The notes: generated by a model not told the origin, from the sequence alone. 64,000 nt of DNA from Demequina lutea (GCF_013409005.1 NZ_JACBZO010000001.1:2046001-2110000), one strand, 5' to 3'. Shown: positions 1 through 10,402, counted from the stretch's first letter. Numbers and translations are program-made.

Positions 1-1082
1 AGGGACACCATCGGGGCAATTCCCGAGCCCGCGCCGATCAAAACCGTTCCGTGCGCCCGCCGGTGGTGAGGAGTGAATCGACCCAACGGGCCCTCGGCCA
101 TCACCTTGGTGCCAGGCAGCAGATCGGCCATGGCCGCCGTGAAGTCGCCGACGGGCTTGACCGTGATGCGCAACACGTTCCCTCGCGGGGAGCGCGACAG
201 CGAGAACGGGTGCGCCTCGAGCCACATTCCGGGGGTCAGGAACCTCCACAGGAAGAACTGTCCCGCCTTGGTCTTCATGCGCGACAGGCCGCGACCGACG
301 ATCCACACGGAGATTGTGCCGTCCGGGTTGCGGTCGACCCTCTCGACCGTGAGGTTATGCCTCGCAAGCGTCCACACGGGCTTGATGATGCGGTAAAGCA
401 AGAATCCGCCGACACTCACCGTCCACAGGATCGCCCAGTACCATCTGGCGAAGGTATCGGTTGCGGAATGCGCGATGCCCGAAAACGTCGTGCCCGAGGT
501 GAACTGGTGAGGGATAGACAGCCCGACCACGAGGTAGGTGAGCAGGTGGACCGTGTGCCAACTCTCGTACTTCCACTTGCGCCTCACGGCCGCGAGCGAC
601 GTTGCGACGACCGCGATCAGTAGCCAGAACCCGATCACCGACAGCGTCATCTGCGTGCTGAAGTTCAGCAAGAAGTTCCACGCCTGGTTCCACCAACCCG
701 TGTGGGTCCTGGCGGCGTAACCCAAGATCAGCGTGAAGACGTGGGCCGCGATCATGAAGAAGCCGATGCGCCCCAAACGTCCGTGAAGCAAGGCTGCGCG
801 GTCGTGGCCAAGCCGACGCTCCACGATCGGGATGCGCGCGATCACGAGGAGCTGAATCATCATCATCGAGGCGGCGACGATTCCCGTCGCACGGCCGACG
901 GCAGTCAAGGACTCGCCGACCGTGGTGATGGGCGCGCCAGCCGCAAGCATGAGCGATATCGCGCCGACACCTGACAGCCAGAACACCGTCTCCAGCGTGT
1001 CTCTCCACGCGGAGTCGGTCTCCGCCCTCTGTTCAAGGTCTACCCGCGAAGTCGCAATTCTTGGTCTCATGTCGATGCTCAC
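1..1082 (-). CDS. Ferric-reductase-like transmembrane flavoprotein (3' end beyond the window)
   Basis: The readable part, about 360 residues, has an N-terminal ferric-reductase-type heme membrane domain of about six hydrophobic segments. His residues lie in segments such as LLHGRLGRIGF and SWHTVHLLTYL. An FAD-binding FR-type barrel follows, with the motif HPFSLSRSP and then GPLGRFTPHH and GAGSGIAPM, the start of the NAD-binding lobe. The family moves electrons from cytosolic NAD(P)H through FAD and heme across the membrane. The GTG at 1080-1082 overlaps the stop of the FMN-binding gene upstream (GTGA), which implies translational coupling; an in-frame ATG at 1070 is the alternative start. The C-terminus lies outside the window. 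The likely partner is the extracytoplasmic flavoprotein encoded just upstream. The domain class is secure; the acceptor is unknown. Confidence 0.85.
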   Translation of the reverse strand, partial: MSIDMRPRIATSRVDLEQRAETDSAWRDTLETVFWLSGVGAISLMLAAGAPITTVGESLTAVGRATGIVAASMMMIQLLVIARIPIVERRLGHDRAALLHGRLGRIGFFMIAAHVFTLILGYAARTHTGWWNQAWNFLLNFSTQMTLSVIGFWLLIAVVATSLAAVRRKWKYESWHTVHLLTYLVVGLSIPHQFTSGTTFSGIAHSATDTFARWYWAILWTVSVGGFLLYRIIKPVWTLARHNLTVERVDRNPDGTISVWIVGRGLSRMKTKAGQFFLWRFLTPGMWLEAHPFSLSRSPRGNVLRITVKPVGDFTAAMADLLPGTKVMAEGPLGRFTPHHRRAHGTVLIGAGSGIAPMVS

Positions 1083-1723
1083 GCTAGCCCTGCCTTTTGC
1101 ATTGCGGACTGTACAGCGCCCTCAAAGCCTTGAGTCGTGTAGCTCGCGCCGGACACGTAACCCACATTCGCCTTCTGCTGCTGCAACACCGCGTTGATGA
1201 GCAGGGGCAGTGCGTATCCGGTGATCTGTTGCGAGGTCGAGTCTTGGGCGCCGTCCTGCAGCATCTTGATGTTGGTCATTTTGCCCGCCGCGACAGTGAT
1301 CTCGACTTGGAAGCTGCCGTAGCGGGTGTTGACGGCCGAACCACTGAAGGTGCCCGACGGGGCGGCCGGAGCGGGAGCCGGGGCCGGGGCCGAAGTCTTC
1401 GCGGGAGCCGGGGCCGGGGCCGACGTCTTCGCGGGAGCCGGGGGCGGCGCAGAAGTCGTCGCTGGGGCCGAAGTCGCCGCGGGGGCCGACGAGGCGCTGG
1501 CGGACGGACTGGTCGAAGTCGAAGGCGAAGGCGAGGGCGTCGGCGAACCCGTGGCCGTCGCCGACGGTGCCATGGTGGACCCCACCGCGCTATTGCCAAC
1601 GGCGCTGATCGACGTGCCGCTCGGGCTCGCGCTCGTTGCGGCGCCAACGATGCCAGCCGCCCAACCGGCGCCAAGCATCACCGTTGACACCGTGGTGACA
1701 ACCGCTACGGCATTTCGCTTCAT
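1079..1723 (-). CDS. Exported FMN-binding domain protein with Ala/Pro linker
   Basis: This 214-residue protein has an N-terminal hydrophobic signal or anchor segment (about 5-28). A long low-complexity linker rich in Ala, Pro, Ser and Thr (about 35-120) contains repeats of the type APAPAKTS. The C-terminal FMN-binding domain (about 125-214) contains VSGASYTTQGF near residue 190, which resembles the motif where ApbE attaches FMN to a threonine. In this family the covalent flavin carries electrons outside the membrane. The stop codon overlaps the start of the ferric-reductase-like gene, so the two probably form a transmembrane electron relay. A Shine-Dalgarno-like GGGAGAGA precedes the ATG. No apbE gene is visible in the window. 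The repeated linker codons give strong GC-rich repeats between about 1370 and 1560. Confidence 0.88.
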   Translation of the reverse strand: MKRNAVAVVTTVSTVMLGAGWAAGIVGAATSASPSGTSISAVGNSAVGSTMAPSATATGSPTPSPSPSTSTSPSASASSAPAATSAPATTSAPPPAPAKTSAPAPAPAKTSAPAPAPAPAAPSGTFSGSAVNTRYGSFQVEITVAAGKMTNIKMLQDGAQDSTSQQITGYALPLLINAVLQQQKANVGYVSGASYTTQGFEGAVQSAMQKAGLA

Positions 1724-1807
1724 TTAATCTCTCCCAGTACCAGGCGCCCTTCCCGGCGCGATACGACAAGACTGATGCCCGAACCTCACAGACCGATCAG
1801 AGCACGT

Positions 1808-2893
1808 TCAGAGAACGGGTAGACCTCGCATCATGATCCCGGAGGGCGCAGACAAGGCCGAGATGTCCTCCCGGGGGTCTACCCGGAGCAACACCAGGTC
1901 GGCCGGATCTCCCTCGGCGAGCACCGGAGCGCCAAGGAATCGGCGTGCGCGCCAGGTGGCCGCGGCGACCACCTCCGCCGCGGGCATGCACGTGGCCATC
2001 TCCGCGGCCTCGCGGGCGAGGTCGCCATGAGCGACGGACGTTCCCGCGTCGGTGCCCACCAGGAGTGTGACTCCAGCGTCATGCATCGCGCCCACCTGCA
2101 CGTACCTGCGCTCATACATTCGCTGCATTCGTGCGGCGAAGACGGGAAACCTCTCCTCCGCCAGTGCCGCGAAGGACGCGAAATTCGCCACCTGCAGAAG
2201 CGTCGGCACCACGGGAATGCCTGCTGCCGCTGCGCGCTCCATATGCGCGGCGGTCATGCCCGTGCCGTGCTCGATGGAGTCGATCCCCGCACCGAGCAGC
2301 CCGTCAAGAGACTCAGTGGCAAACGTGTGTGCCGTGACTCTCCCGCCCTCGGAATGGGCGGCGGCCACCGCATCCGCAAGCTCCGCATCCGCCCATAGCG
2401 GTGTGAGGTCGGCATCGTCGCCCAGGTCACGATCGATCCAGTCGGCGATGATCTTGACCCAATCGCCCGAGGCGCGGGCCTGGGTCGCAGCCTCGGCCAC
2501 GAGATGACCGGGCTCGACCTCGACCGCGTACCCCTTGAGATAGCGCTTGGGTCGGGCGATGAAGCGCCCCGAACGCATGACCTTGGGAAGGTCCTCGCGG
2601 CCAACCAGCGCGTCGAGCGACCCGGCCGCTCCCGTGTCGCGAAGGAGCAGGACGCCAGCATCGCGCTCGATCACGGCGTGCTTGACGATCTGATCGCCCT
2701 CGACGAGGCCCGCTGGACCCACGGAGAGGTGGCAATGCATGTCAACGAACCCGGGGAGTACCCAACCGTCGACGCGCACCACGTCGGTGTGGCGCGGCTT
2801 CTCGTAGGTCATGCGCCCACCGACCACCCACGCACGGCCGACCACCACATCCTCGTCCGCAAGGATGGGACCGGTCAGCTCGTAGGCGCTCAT
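1808..2893 (-). CDS. Amidohydrolase-family metal-dependent hydrolase
   Basis: This 361-residue protein has the amidohydrolase layout. A beta-rich N-terminal strip leads to the metal motif VDMHCHLSVG near residue 50. His residues follow in RVTAHTFATESL and SIEHGTGM, and the catalytic Asp sits in LLVGTDAGT near residue 280. It resembles the imidazolonepropionase-like and prolidase-like amidohydrolases that are common in actinobacteria. The substrate cannot be read from the sequence. The ATG overlaps the ffh stop by 4 bp (2890-2893), so it is co-translated with ffh at the end of the nitrogen/SRP run. A functional link to SRP is not implied. Confidence 0.85.
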   Translation of the reverse strand: MSAYELTGPILADEDVVVGRAWVVGGRMTYEKPRHTDVVRVDGWVLPGFVDMHCHLSVGPAGLVEGDQIVKHAVIERDAGVLLLRDTGAAGSLDALVGREDLPKVMRSGRFIARPKRYLKGYAVEVEPGHLVAEAATQARASGDWVKIIADWIDRDLGDDADLTPLWADAELADAVAAAHSEGGRVTAHTFATESLDGLLGAGIDSIEHGTGMTAAHMERAAAAGIPVVPTLLQVANFASFAALAEERFPVFAARMQRMYERRYVQVGAMHDAGVTLLVGTDAGTSVAHGDLAREAAEMATCMPAAEVVAAATWRARRFLGAPVLAEGDPADLVLLRVDPREDISALSAPSGIMMRGLPVL

Positions 2894-4482
2894 CCGCGCA
2901 GGTACTTGCCCAGGCTTGGCAGTTGCGAGGGATCAAACTCGGGTGCGGGGGCCTGAGGCACGCCGAAGGCGCTGCCAGGGGCAGGCGGAGCATCGGCACG
3001 GTTGCGCAAGGCCTTCTCCTGCTCGGCGCGCTTGGCCGGGTTTCCCGACTTTCCCTTGACCTGGCGCGGAGCGACCTGCTTTCCCTTTGACTTCTTGCCG
3101 CCCGGCATTCCACCGAAGGCGCCAGGGCCACCGCCCATGCCTGGCATGGCCGGCATTCCGCCGCCGCCAGCCATCGCCTTCATCATGCGCTGCGCGTCCT
3201 CGAACCGCTTGACCAGCGAGTTGATCTGGGCCACGGTCGTGCCCGATCCCGATGCGATGCGCAAGCGTCGGGAACCATTGAGGGCCTTGGGATTGTCGCG
3301 CTCGTACGGTGTCATCGACTGAATGATCGCCTCGGTGCGCGTGAGTTCGCGCTCATCGAGGTTCTCGATCTGCTCGCGCGCCTGGCCCATGCCGGGGAGC
3401 ATCGTGAGCATCTTCTTCATCGAGCCCATGTTCTTGAGCTGCTGCATCTGACTCAAAAAGTCGGTGAGGGTGAAGTCCTCGCCCTTGGCCATCTTGTCGG
3501 CCATGCGGGCGGCCTCGACCTGGTCAAACTTCTGCTCGGCCTGCTCGATGAGCGTGAGAATGTCGCCCATGTCGAGGATGCGGCTCGCCATGCGCTCGGG
3601 GTGAAACACCTCGAACTCGTCGAGCTTTTCACCAGTCGACGCGAAGAGGATCGGCACTCCGGTGATCTCACGGACCGAGAGCGCCGCGCCACCGCGCGCG
3701 TCGCCGTCGAGCTTGGTGAGCACCACGCCGGTCATGGCAACGCCCTGTTGGAAGGCTTGTGCCGTCGCGACCGCGTCTTGGCCAATCATGGAGTCGATGA
3801 CGAACAAGACCTCGTCAGGGTCTACCGCCTTGCGGATGTCACCCGCCTGCTTCATCAGCTCCGCGTCGACGCCAAGGCGTCCGGCGGTGTCGACGATCAC
3901 GACCGAATGCTGGCGCTTCACCGCCTCCTTGATCGCGTTCTTCGCGACCTTGACGGGATCACCCTTGGACCGCTCGTCGTCCCGCGTGACGCCCCGCTCG
4001 GGCGCGTAGACCGGCACCCCTGCGCGCTCGCCGACGACCTCGAGTTGCGTCACGGCATTGGGGCGCTGCAGGTCGGCCGCCACCAGGATCGGCGTGTGGC
4101 CCTGGCTCTTCAGGTGGTGCGCGAGCTTGCCGGCGAACGTCGTCTTGCCCGCACCCTGGAGGCCAGCAAGCATGATGACCGTGGGTCCCGACTTGGCAAA
4201 GCTCAGGGGCCGCGCACTGCCACCCAGGATCTCCACAAGTTCCTCGTGGACGATCTTGACGACCTGCTGGCCCGGGTTGAGGGCCCCCGATACCTCGGCG
4301 CCGACGGCGCGGGCGCGAATCCGATCCGTGAAAGTAGTGACGACGGGCAGGGCCACATCGGCGTCGAGCAGGGCGCGCCTGATCTCCGCGACGGTGCCGT
4401 CAATGTCGGCCTCGGTGAGCCTCCCCTTGCCGCGCAGGGTGCGGAACGTGGCTGTCAGTCGATCAGACAAGCTGGCGAACAT
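2890..4482 (-). CDS. ffh: Signal recognition particle GTPase Ffh
   Basis: This 530-residue protein has the full Ffh architecture. An N-terminal four-helix bundle is followed by the G domain with GLQGAGKTT near residue 109, DTAGR near 200 and TKLDGDARGG near 255. The methionine-rich M domain carries the RNA-contact segment LNGSRRLRIASGSGTT near residue 410. The tail is unusually rich in Gly, Met and Lys (about 440-480). With 4.5S RNA, Ffh binds signal sequences on ribosomes and delivers them to FtsY, whose gene is also in this window (8821-9942). The start is 28 bp downstream of glnD and the stop overlaps the amidohydrolase start, so it lies inside one minus-strand transcription run. Confidence 0.97.
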   Translation of the reverse strand: MFASLSDRLTATFRTLRGKGRLTEADIDGTVAEIRRALLDADVALPVVTTFTDRIRARAVGAEVSGALNPGQQVVKIVHEELVEILGGSARPLSFAKSGPTVIMLAGLQGAGKTTFAGKLAHHLKSQGHTPILVAADLQRPNAVTQLEVVGERAGVPVYAPERGVTRDDERSKGDPVKVAKNAIKEAVKRQHSVVIVDTAGRLGVDAELMKQAGDIRKAVDPDEVLFVIDSMIGQDAVATAQAFQQGVAMTGVVLTKLDGDARGGAALSVREITGVPILFASTGEKLDEFEVFHPERMASRILDMGDILTLIEQAEQKFDQVEAARMADKMAKGEDFTLTDFLSQMQQLKNMGSMKKMLTMLPGMGQAREQIENLDERELTRTEAIIQSMTPYERDNPKALNGSRRLRIASGSGTTVAQINSLVKRFEDAQRMMKAMAGGGGMPAMPGMGGGPGAFGGMPGGKKSKGKQVAPRQVKGKSGNPAKRAEQEKALRNRADAPPAPGSAFGVPQAPAPEFDPSQLPSLGKYLRG

Positions 4483-4510
4483 GGCTCTCCCTTCGGCGTG
4501 AGCGGTTCGA

Positions 4511-6286
4511 CTAGCGTACCTGCGGCTCCGGCCCTAAAGAGGCGCGCACACGCGACGTGAGGTTCTCGATGAGCTGTTCGCGCCACGTCGTCCATGCCTT
4601 GGGGCTCGCGGCCCTTGCATCGGCCTCCGTCAGCACGCGCAGCGTCTCGAAGAGATCGTGCCGGCCGTCAAGCCGCTCCATGAGCTCCGTGGCCACCGCG
4701 GGATCGCCGGCGTCTCGCGTGGTCGCGAAGTCGGCGAGCGTGAGGTGCTCGCGTACCAGGATCTGCATGTCGGCCGCCACCGCCTCGGGCAGGCCGATGT
4801 GTGCGGCAATCCCCGGAATGAGCGCGGCGCCGTACGCCGAGTGGTCGATCACTCCCGCTTGTTTGCCGATGTCGTGGAACAGTGCGGCATACAGCAGCAG
4901 GTCGCTGTCACCGACTTGGCGACGCATGCGACCGGCAAGCACCACGGTCTCGACCTGATGGCGATCGACGGTGTACACGTGGAACGGGTTGCGCTGCGGG
5001 CGGTTGTGGACCGGCGCCCATTGCGGAATCCACCTGACGATCTGTCCTGCGACGTCGAGCGCTTCCCATACCGACGCGAGGTGCTGGGACGCTCGCAGAA
5101 GCTCTCCAAAGTGCTCTCGCACCTCCTCCGGCCACGGCACAGGCAGCTCGGGGCAGCGCGCAAACGCCTCCAGCAGGCTCGGCGTGAAGGCCAGCCCCTT
5201 GGTGGCCGCGGCGGCGGCCGCCCGCACGGGCAGTGCCGCGTCGTCCTCGGCGACATAGCCGGGAGCGAGGGCCAACTCTCCGTCGACGTCAATGAGGCCC
5301 TGCGCGACGTGAACGTGACGCGGGGCGCTACCCCTCCGCTTGGCAAGGAAGGCCCGCGAACCGACGCCCGACTTCTCAAGCGAGCGTCGCGCGCCCCTCT
5401 CCGTCGTATCGACGGCGAAGGCGATGACGCGCCCCGCCCCCGCAACGGATGCCAAGAGCTCGTCGACATCGTCGTAGCCCATGTGCTCCGCCACGTCCGA
5501 TGCAATGTGCCTACCCACGATGTGGGTGGCGCGGCCGGTCACCATCTGCACGGCGTCGCGCACGTCCAAGAGGTGGTTTGCCGCGTCGTCTACCGAGCCG
5601 TGCGGCTTGTCGGTGAGCCACGTCGCGGACAGCGCGGTCAGGCTCACGTAGTCGCGCAGTCCACCGCGCGACTCCTTGAGGTTCGGCTCGATGAGGTACG
5701 CGAGCTCGCCACAGCGTTCGGCGCGGGCGCGGGACGCTGCGAGAAGATCGGGAAGGCGCCTGCGGGCGGCCGACCGCCAGTCGGCAAGGATCGCCGACCT
5801 CGCCTGCTGAGCGAGAAGCTCATCGCCCGCGATGTGTCGCAGGTCCAGCAGCCCCGCCGCGGCGGCCAGGTCCTTGGAGGCGACCTGCCTGCATTCGACG
5901 AGTGACCTGGTCGAGTGATCGAGCTGAAGGCCCGCGTCCCAGATCGGGTACCACAGGCGCTGGGCGGCGGCGGCTGCGGCCGCCTTGCCCTTGGAGGTGC
6001 CGTCATGAAGCAACACGAGGTCGAGATCGGATTGCGGCCCGGCCTCCGCCCGCCCGACGCTCCCCACGGCGGCGAGCGTCAAGCCGTCGACACCGTCGAC
6101 CACCATCGCGAAGTGCTCGGCGAGCCGCTCGTTGACGAGCGCGGCGAGCGCCTGCCGCCGCTCTCGGCCGGGACTGTGAGAGAGCGCTAGCGCCAACTCT
6201 TGCCTCTCACGCTTGAGGTCCCGCACCCCCAGGGGATGCGGGACCTCAGCATGAGAATCATCCCGGACTGCGTCCGATCGACCCAT
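4511..6286 (-). CDS. glnD: GlnD-type PII nucleotidyltransferase lacking C-terminal ACT domains
   Basis: This 591-residue protein has the GlnD nucleotidyltransferase signature (residues about 75-89, GSVGRAEAGPQSDLD), the GlnD linker region (LIEPNLKESRGGLRDY near 205) and an HD domain with LFHDIGKQAG (HD near 471-472). Only about 113 residues follow the HD motif and the protein ends at PEPQVR. Family members are usually about 700-900 residues and end in two ACT domains that sense glutamine; neither is present. In actinobacteria GlnD adenylylates GlnK at Tyr51, and the target glnK is 15 bp upstream. The gene belongs to amtB-glnK-glnD. No frameshift product with ACT character is visible in the 28 bp before ffh, so this looks like a natural short form. 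Confidence 0.92.
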   Translation of the reverse strand: MGRSDAVRDDSHAEVPHPLGVRDLKRERQELALALSHSPGRERRQALAALVNERLAEHFAMVVDGVDGLTLAAVGSVGRAEAGPQSDLDLVLLHDGTSKGKAAAAAAAQRLWYPIWDAGLQLDHSTRSLVECRQVASKDLAAAAGLLDLRHIAGDELLAQQARSAILADWRSAARRRLPDLLAASRARAERCGELAYLIEPNLKESRGGLRDYVSLTALSATWLTDKPHGSVDDAANHLLDVRDAVQMVTGRATHIVGRHIASDVAEHMGYDDVDELLASVAGAGRVIAFAVDTTERGARRSLEKSGVGSRAFLAKRRGSAPRHVHVAQGLIDVDGELALAPGYVAEDDAALPVRAAAAAATKGLAFTPSLLEAFARCPELPVPWPEEVREHFGELLRASQHLASVWEALDVAGQIVRWIPQWAPVHNRPQRNPFHVYTVDRHQVETVVLAGRMRRQVGDSDLLLYAALFHDIGKQAGVIDHSAYGAALIPGIAAHIGLPEAVAADMQILVREHLTLADFATTRDAGDPAVATELMERLDGRHDLFETLRVLTEADARAASPKAWTTWREQLIENLTSRVRASLGPEPQVR

Positions 6287-6301
6287 CGTTTATTGAACTC
6301 C

Positions 6302-7917
<1,616 letters not shown>

Positions 7918-7976
7918 TGTCTAATCTCCCTCCGCGAGCCGGACGGCCAGCAGTGATGCAAGACTCCCGCAGGATG

Positions 7977-8014
7977 GTTTCGCACGAACCTCCCCCGTGT
8001 TTCCGTACCGTTAC
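7977..8014 (-). promoter_or_regulatory. GlnR-type nitrogen box upstream of amtB
   Basis: Read on the minus strand, the site is GTAAC (8010-8014), six bases, GAAAC (7999-8003), six bases, GAGGT, six bases, GAAAC (7977-7981). The streptomycete/mycobacterial GlnR pattern is gTnAC-n6-GaAAC repeated with a further six-base spacer. Three of the four half-sites and every spacer match. It is 60-97 bp upstream of the amtB start and in the same orientation, so it is a likely activation site for amtB-glnK-glnD. No glnR gene is in the window. Confidence 0.75.
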
Positions 8015-8104
8015 GAAATCGCCGGCCAGGTAAAAGTCGTGTTGCGCACGAGGGGCAGAGCCGCTGCCCCAATGATTGGGGGCACTATTCGACCGACTTT
8101 CACG

Positions 8105-8710
8105 TCACTCGATGGAGTCGACCATCCACTTTCCGTCCACCTTGACGAGGTGGTACGTCAGCGGGCCGTCTCCCAAGTCTGGCGACGTGAGCGTTCCCGT
8201 GACGGTCGCGGTCGATCCACTTGTCTCGACGCCGTCAAGGCTGATCGAGAACGTCCCGTTACTGGGATCGGGAAAGTATGAGACCGCGGCCTCTTCGCAC
8301 GTCCCCGGGTAACCATCTCCGTCCCTGAAGTCGGCAGTGGTGAGGTCGAGGTATGTCTTGCAGTCTCCCGACATGTACGCGGTGTTGAAGGCATCCGCGA
8401 CGCTCTTGGGGCCCGCGGTGACCTTGCCCACGAGCATCACGACGGCAACGACAGCAATGACACCGAGTACGACGAGTCCTCCGCCAATTCCAACGATCCA
8501 GGGCCAGACGCGCCGGCGAGGCGCTGACGACGCGACCCCCAGGGGCTCTTGTGACGGCAACGCCGCATAGCCGTTCACGGGAGCAGCGGGCGGCGCGGGC
8601 GGCGTGGCGAGCTCTGCGGCGGGAGCAATGTGCTCAGTCCACGCCGAACCGTCCCAATACCGCTGGGTTCCATCCGGCTGCGGGTACCAACCTGCTGCTG
8701 CTTGCGTCAT
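8105..8710 (-). CDS. DUF2510 membrane-anchored protein
   Basis: This 201-residue protein starts with a DUF2510 module (AGWYPQPDGTQRYWDGSAWTEH, of which the first 20 residues are diagnostic), a short motif found at the N-terminus of many actinobacterial membrane proteins. A Pro/Ala-rich linker leads to a single membrane helix (about 78-102). The extracytoplasmic domain of about 100 residues has two Cys, in GDCKTYLDL and GTCEEAAV, that could pair, and resembles the NTF2-like DUF4878 type. The ATG at 8710 has GAAGGGGCG upstream. An in-frame extension further upstream only reads antisense to nothing known and overlaps ftsY, so it was not used. Function unknown. Confidence 0.82.
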   Translation of the reverse strand: MTQAAAGWYPQPDGTQRYWDGSAWTEHIAPAAELATPPAPPAAPVNGYAALPSQEPLGVASSAPRRRVWPWIVGIGGGLVVLGVIAVVAVVMLVGKVTAGPKSVADAFNTAYMSGDCKTYLDLTTADFRDGDGYPGTCEEAAVSYFPDPSNGTFSISLDGVETSGSTATVTGTLTSPDLGDGPLTYHLVKVDGKWMVDSIE

Positions 8711-8820
8711 GATTCCGCCCCTTCGTCGCCGCGCTACGGCGCTTAAGTGCACGGTAGCAGTTGGGGAACTCGACCGTATGGCCTTGCCGCCCGATTCCTC
8801 TGGGCGCCCCTTTTGTCGCG

Positions 8821-9942
8821 CTAGTCGCCAAGCAAACCGTCGACAAAACCCTCGGGATCGAAGGGAGCGAGGTCGTCGGCGCCCTCGCCGAGGCCCACAA
8901 ACTTCACGGGTACGCCAAGCACCCTTTGAACCGCGAGCACGATCCCGCCCTTGGCGGTGCCGTCCATCTTGGTGAGCACAATCCCCGTGAGCGGCGCGAC
9001 CTCCGCAAACACGCGTGCCTGGGCCAGACCATTTTGGCCCGTCGTGGCATCGAGGACGAGGAGCGTCTCGCTGATCGGAGCCACCTTGGTGACCACGCGA
9101 GCAATCTTGCCGAGCTGATCCATCAGCCCGGCCTTGTTTTGCAGCCTTCCCGCGGTGTCGATCAGCACGATGTCGACGCCGTCGCGCTGCGCGGTCTGCG
9201 TCGCGTCGAAGGCGACCGATGCGGGATCGGCTCCTTCGGCATCGGCCCTGACCGTGGCGACGCCCACGCGGGCTCCCCACGTCTCGAGTTGGTCTGCGGC
9301 GGCGGCCCTGAACGTGTCTGCTGCGGCGAGCACGACGGAATAGCCCTCGGCGACAAGGACGCGTGCGATCTTGCCGACACTCGTGGTCTTGCCCACACCG
9401 TTCACTCCGACGACGAGAACGGGGGCGAGTACTCCTGCGCCAGCGACGCCCACTCTCAAGGAGCGGTCCGCCTCCGGGTCAATGGCCGCCAGCAACGCTG
9501 CACGCACCGCCGCTTTGGGGCTCTCTTCGCCCCCGGAGACCCTCGCGCGAACCTCCGCGATGATTTGCTCGGTGACCGCCGCGCCCACATCGGCGAGGAG
9601 CAACGCCTCTTCGAGCTCATCCCAGGCATCCTGACCGAGGTCGCGACGCCCGAAGAAGCCGGCGAGCCGCTCCCCCAGCGCACCGCCGACGCGTGAACGC
9701 CTCAGCGCGAAACGCGAATCGACGCTCTCTGGAATCTCGAAGGCACCCGGACCCGCGGGCGTCCGGGTCGGGGCGGGCGCTTCGACCGTGGCCGCTGTCG
9801 CCACGGGAGCTGGGGTGCTTGGCTTCGCCTTCTCGCCTCGAGAACGCAATCGCCACGTGGCGAGGGCCACTCCCACAATCGCCACGGAGGCGACTACTAC
9901 GACGGCGAGGTCTGCTTGGCCGGGAATCCAGGAAATGTCCAC
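8821..9942 (-). CDS. ftsY: SRP receptor GTPase FtsY
   Basis: This 373-residue protein begins with a membrane helix (about 11-29), then a short Pro/Ala linker in place of the long acidic A domain of E. coli FtsY. The NG domain follows, with GVNGVGKTTSVGK near residue 178, DTFRAAAADQL near 207, DTAGRLQNK near 260 and TKMDGTAKGG near 322. It docks SRP-bound ribosomes at the membrane. The N-terminal helix suggests direct membrane anchoring, as in other actinobacteria. It follows smc and a small membrane protein on the same strand. Confidence 0.97.
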   Translation of the reverse strand: MDISWIPGQADLAVVVVASVAIVGVALATWRLRSRGEKAKPSTPAPVATAATVEAPAPTRTPAGPGAFEIPESVDSRFALRRSRVGGALGERLAGFFGRRDLGQDAWDELEEALLLADVGAAVTEQIIAEVRARVSGGEESPKAAVRAALLAAIDPEADRSLRVGVAGAGVLAPVLVVGVNGVGKTTSVGKIARVLVAEGYSVVLAAADTFRAAAADQLETWGARVGVATVRADAEGADPASVAFDATQTAQRDGVDIVLIDTAGRLQNKAGLMDQLGKIARVVTKVAPISETLLVLDATTGQNGLAQARVFAEVAPLTGIVLTKMDGTAKGGIVLAVQRVLGVPVKFVGLGEGADDLAPFDPEGFVDGLLGD

Positions 9943-10016
9943 ATCTCTAGTGTCGCAAATGCATGTGACGTGTCGGCCTCTGGGCGCGCCGACGAGTCCA
10001 GGCTCGCCCGTCTACA

Positions 10017-10334
10017 TCAGCGGAGGTGCTCGCCGACCGGCCGGAGGCCAGCGCGATCGGCCTTGGCCCTGTCGATCTCCGACAACCTGCCGACCAACTG
10101 CCAATCGCCCTCGTCACGGCGAAGGGTGGCGTAAAGATCGATGTGTTCCTTGTGCGACTTGGCGCGACGAAGCGCCCGAATCGCCTGAGCTCCGCGGCCC
10201 TCGGCGAGGAACGCCAAGCCCATGGAGAACAGGGACAGAACGATGCCCCACGCGAAAATGTCGAACATAGCGCCAAATACCATGATGCCTCCAACAACGG
10301 ACAGTTTGTACATAAAGTCTCGCCGTTGAGACAT
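10017..10334 (-). CDS. Small membrane protein between smc and ftsY, function unknown
   Basis: This 105-residue protein has an N-terminal basic stretch and one long hydrophobic region (about 10-45, possibly a hairpin of two helices: SVVGGIMVFGAMF and GIVLSLFSMGLAFLA). A charged cytoplasmic-type tail follows (RALRRAKSHKEHIDLY). I do not recognise the family. Codon usage and placement, 74 bp before ftsY and 96 bp after smc on the same strand, support a real gene. It is probably co-transcribed with smc and ftsY. Confidence 0.7.
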   Translation of the reverse strand: MSQRRDFMYKLSVVGGIMVFGAMFDIFAWGIVLSLFSMGLAFLAEGRGAQAIRALRRAKSHKEHIDLYATLRRDEGDWQLVGRLSEIDRAKADRAGLRPVGEHLR

Positions 10335-10402
10335 TGGGTGCAGGGCCGTTCTCGCGAAGGCCTCTGTAGGTAATAACGCTTCGGGCGGCCTTGCGTTCCC
10401 CG

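Noticed and set aside
1370-1470. CRISPR-like short repeats
   Set aside because: The repeats are coding (APAPAKTS) and contiguous, without spacers. No CRISPR array or cas gene was seen anywhere in the window.
1276-1687. Arg/Pro-rich frames on both strands in the FMN-binding gene
   Set aside because: They are reading-frame shadows of the Ala/Pro linker repeats.
8711-9280. Open frame extending the DUF2510 gene upstream by about 190 codons
   Set aside because: It overlaps ftsY in another frame of the same strand and is Arg/Gly-rich; the DUF2510 motif begins exactly at the ATG at 8710.
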